Below the pieces are notes generated by a model. The model made no database searches, was not told where the DNA came from, and saw only the letters and a program-made list of their open reading frames with translations. A stretch of 64,000 bases of DNA from contig NZ_FNRL01000009.1 in assembly GCF_900107795.1 (NCBI RefSeq), positions 162,303 to 226,302 on the forward strand. Reading direction: 5' to 3'. Each line of letters opens with the position of its first letter. The first letter of the stretch is position 1. Both the position numbers and the translations under genes were made by a program. Positions 61,613-64,000 of the stretch are shown in pieces. The DNA comes from Chitinophaga terrae (ex Kim and Jung 2007) (GTDB lineage Bacteria > Bacteroidota > Bacteroidia > Chitinophagales > Chitinophagaceae).

Positions 61613-62582
61613 TTTGAGCAGATGGAACTATAGGCATTACTACGTTTGTTCCATCAGCTGTATTTAATTCAGGTAAAAACAACCTACCATATATCTTGTC
61701 TATTTCGGTTGCCTTCTTTAATAGATCCGCTCGCGTAGTAGTTGGATTATTCTTATAAAACTCATTCCACGCTTTTCTGATTTTACTCAAATGTAAATCA
61801 GAATTCATACTTTTCGGAATACCCCTCAAGTTCTCTAATGAATTAATTTCAGATTCAGTAAATAACCCTGGATACCTCTTTAATACTTGTTGCTCTATTG
61901 CATGATGAACAACAACCTGACCTTCCGTTTCGGGATGAACTGCAAAAAAAGTACTCCTATAAGTATTAGTCGTTGAATTCCCAACTGTAGCAGCATAAGT
62001 CGGCGAACTTATAACCCCTACATATATAGAAGCTCCTACTAACCAATTTATAGGATTGGAATTTATCTTTTCCCAACCACTAAATATTGAGTTCGCATTA
62101 AATGATTGATTTCCTCCTCCTAGATTTTCTATCCATCCTGCTTTGTTATAATAACTATTTGTATTTTTAACAAAGTCACCTACTCCATCAGTTCCTATCA
62201 CCCAATCATTCTTATACATTCCCGCATATGGGCCTTCTGTGTAAGTATAACGAGCAAGCCAATAACCATTACTCCGACCAGAAGGGTCCGAGACTGGATG
62301 TAATTGATATTTACCAGCTTTTATACTAAAATCGGTATTAGCATCAGTTGTACTTATTGGGACAGTAGCTAATTGTATATAGGTAATACCCTTAGGTTTA
62401 GATGAAGGATCGAATTTTTCGGCCCCATCAAGATCAATGTATTTTATTGGCGAGTTTTCTGCATAAGCATAAGAACTATTCCATGCAAAATTTCTTACCA
62501 ACGGATCTACACTTAAGAACTTCCCCACCCTCGGATCATACACCCTCATCCCATAATCCTGCTGGTTCCCTTCCCCCTTCAC
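61602..62582 (-). CDS. RHS tip B with HNH-type nuclease toxin
   Basis: A 326-aa fragment starting at GTG. RHS core end GEGNQQDYGMRVYDPRVGKF and FLSVDPL, boundary ENSPIKYIDLDGAE. The C-terminal domain has VVVHHAIEQQVL (His226/227), ENLRGIPKSMNSDLHLSKI (Asn251, His264) and WNEFY, the HNH/Endo VII pattern of polymorphic nuclease toxins. Followed by its immunity gene (11-bp overlap). Orphan tip like tip A. Confidence 0.75.
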   Translation of the reverse strand: MKGEGNQQDYGMRVYDPRVGKFLSVDPLVRNFAWNSSYAYAENSPIKYIDLDGAEKFDPSSKPKGITYIQLATVPISTTDANTDFSIKAGKYQLHPVSDPSGRSNGYWLARYTYTEGPYAGMYKNDWVIGTDGVGDFVKNTNSYYNKAGWIENLGGGNQSFNANSIFSGWEKINSNPINWLVGASIYVGVISSPTYAATVGNSTTNTYRSTFFAVHPETEGQVVVHHAIEQQVLKRYPGLFTESEINSLENLRGIPKSMNSDLHLSKIRKAWNEFYKNNPTTTRADLLKKATEIDKIYGRLFLPELNTADGTNVVMPIVPSAQNDK

Positions 62583-63037
62583 CTCATTATCATTCTCCTT
62601 CCCATTAAACCCATACAGCTATACCCTCGCGCCTTCCCCTGCCAGAACATTCGCACCACTCAAAGAACTTTCATAAATATATTATTTTTTCTTTCATCTG
62701 ATTTTTCACTTGAAAAAAATATAATTAATCATACCTGCTGTTCAGTTGTTTTTTTTCATTTGAAAGAAAAAAAATAATAACACGCGGGGTAAAACAAAAC
62801 AACCGACTACAGGATAAAAGGATGGGTTACTATCGCTTAATCATTATTCTGTCGCTTAATCGATGGATAACGTCTAAGCCTATATGCTACTGCTTAATCC
62901 CATCCTTTTATCCTGGAGGCGGAAGCAAGACTGTTCTAAAGCTTAATCAGGGTACTACAGCTCATGTTCGCGCGCCAGATCTAAAGCCTTCCGCTACTAT
63001 CTCCCACGTTTCTTCTCGCGCTGCTTAATCAAGGCAT
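62505..63037. repeat. RHS-tip module, copy B
   Basis: Same layout as copy A, including the in-frame TAG before YGFNGKEND. Arms are 62811-62826 and 62899-62914. GCTTAATCA lies at 62835, 62941 and 63023, and GCTTAATCG/C at 62854 and 62892. One further GCTTAATCA (63062) lies just beyond. Start-to-start spacing of the first three is 19 and 38. Confidence 0.85.
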
Positions 63038-63040
63038 AAT

Positions 63041-63527
63041 GTCTGGCAGCTATAACCAGTCGCTTAATCAGGGCCACACCGCCCCCACCGCCATTGCAGC
63101 CCTGGCCGCTGGGGCGCAAGTGCGAGGGGCGACTGAAGACGCCTTCCACTGACAGAACTCCCGAGCGCGAGCCACAGCAGGCCGCGCCTTCGTCCTTTAT
63201 CTCGCCGGGAGCGACAGCGGACGGCAAAATCAAAAATGAAGGCCAGGGCTGCCAGGCGGGGGGCGGACGTAAGATAAGCAGCGAAGGGATGGCAGGGGCA
63301 ATAATAGATGCCTGGCTTTCTAAGAACTCCCCTGCCAGACCGGGAGCTGCGCGAGCAAAAGCGGTAGGTTCGCAAAAAGCGTGACAGGACAGACAAAGGC
63401 CCGCAGCGAAGCGAAGGGCCTTGGATGGCCTGGCGCGTCTTTTTGCAACCTGCCGCTTTTGTGAGACCTTGGAACCCGCTTTTAACGGACACCCAGCTAC
63501 TCAAGACGTAGTGGCTTTCACACTACC
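63041..63527. other. GC-rich structured non-coding region next to the recombinase
   Basis: About 490 bp clearly richer in GC than its surroundings, with no supported gene. Inverted repeats: GGCAGGGG/CCCCTGCC (63291-63298, 63329-63336); AAAGGCCC/GGGCCTT (63395-63402, 63416-63422); and an outer pair of about 25 bp (63357-63381 and 63435-63460, AAAAGCGG/CCGCTTTT). Possible attachment region or structured RNA. Confidence 0.5.
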
Positions 63528-64000
63528 TCACCGCAGCGGATGATATTTGCCTACCATCTGCCTGAGTACACTAAAATCGGCCTGCTTGTAACGCTCCGTA
63601 CTGGACGGGTATTTATGCCCTGCATAGTATTGTACCACGCTAATATCATGACCTGCCTTTAACAGGTTGGCGATCACGCTCTGGCGGATCGTTCCCGTGC
63701 TGATCTGCCTGTCGCCATACCTGCCTTTGTAGGTACGCAGTACATGTTTGACGATATCTTCCGTTTGCATCGGTTTACCTCTCATCCCTACCAGTAGCTG
63801 ATCGCTGCCACTTTCACCTAGTAGCTGCGGCCTGTCTTGTTCCAGGTAGCGCTGCAACACCTGTACCTGGCTGCCTTGCAACGGCAACTCCCTGCTGTTA
63901 GTGGTAGCTGTTCCCCTAACCGCTACCTGACCCTTATCCAGGTGTATGGCTGTAACGGCCAATAAAGCCAGTTCCTGGGCTTTTAACCCCTGGTGGATAA
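63528..64000 (-). CDS. Divergent tyrosine recombinase, C-terminal part (5' end outside window)
   Basis: At least 157 codons, open to the window edge. Reads QGLKAQELALLAVTAIHLDK, SRELPLQGSQVQVLQRYL, GTIRQSVIANLLKAGHDISV, YYAGHKYPSSTERYKQ. The second Arg (TIRQ), the GH and the Tyr (TERYK) are kept. The first Arg box is GLKAQEL (Lys instead of Arg) and the His of HxxR is Gly. IntDOT-like relatives are also known to vary here, so it may still be active. Confidence 0.8.
   Translation of the reverse strand, partial: IHQGLKAQELALLAVTAIHLDKGQVAVRGTATTNSRELPLQGSQVQVLQRYLEQDRPQLLGESGSDQLLVGMRGKPMQTEDIVKHVLRTYKGRYGDRQISTGTIRQSVIANLLKAGHDISVVQYYAGHKYPSSTERYKQADFSVLRQMVGKYHPLR

Noticed and set aside
63064..63504. 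Long minus- and plus-strand ORFs in the GC-rich segment 63041-63527
   Set aside because: GC-rich DNA gives long open frames on both strands by chance; amino-acid composition (R, G, S, P) is not protein-like and strong inverted repeats explain the region.

Overview
The window looks like a chromosomal segment of a Bacteroidota bacterium, most likely Chitinophagaceae (Chitinophaga-like). The evidence is SusC/SusD pairs, ECF sigma/FecR pairs, a gliding-type C-terminal sorting domain, RHS tips with a YGFNGKENDNEV-type motif, few Shine-Dalgarno sites, and promoters of the form TTTG-N19/20-TAnnTTTG. I saw no tRNA, rRNA or CRISPR array.

Layout. 1-1.2 kb: 5' part of prephenate dehydratase (minus strand) behind two tandem Phe/Tyr-rich leader peptides, each followed by an intrinsic terminator. 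1.3-5.6 kb: a small lipoprotein, an ECF sigma factor next to a membrane-anchored HtrA-like protease with an anti-sigma-like N-terminus, a secreted regulatory-domain protein, CsbD and an aldose epimerase. 5.6-10.6 kb: xylose operon (symporter, xylB, xylA). 10.6-14.4 kb: SDR plus FAD oxidoreductase, and an XRE-ImmA protease next to a PIN-domain protein. 14.6-22.6 kb: branched-chain amino acid operon ilvE-ilvD-ilvB-ilvN-ilvC-ilvA preceded by an Ile/Val-rich leader peptide with an attenuator. 22.8-31.5 kb: sugar kinase and nucleotidyltransferase, a PLP enzyme, lipB, rluD and secreted proteins. 31.6-34.7 kb: two paralogous sigma/anti-sigma pairs. 34.7-40 kb: trmH-like, ubiA, ruvX and def facing mutS. 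40-54.5 kb: LacI and AraC regulators, then ECF sigma, FecR and two SusC/SusD pairs. 54.5-64 kb: an AT-rich accessory region of orphan or broken immunity genes, two RHS toxin tips that share a roughly 530-bp upstream module, an IS256 remnant and a divergent tyrosine recombinase running off the end.

How the parts work together. Two amino-acid operons (aromatic and branched-chain) appear to be controlled by ribosome-mediated transcription attenuation. In both, the promoter, leader ORF, competing RNA pairings and terminator can all be read in the sequence. The last 10 kb looks like a polymorphic-toxin diversification site: toxin tips (a caspase-like peptidase and an HNH nuclease) with downstream immunity genes, each tip preceded by the same structured repeat carrying many copies of GCTTAATCA, next to a recombinase with altered catalytic residues. 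That system is the best candidate for something undescribed. Two copies of a GCAAAG-rich inverted repeat at lipB/rluD and mutS/lacI are a separate interspersed repeat family.
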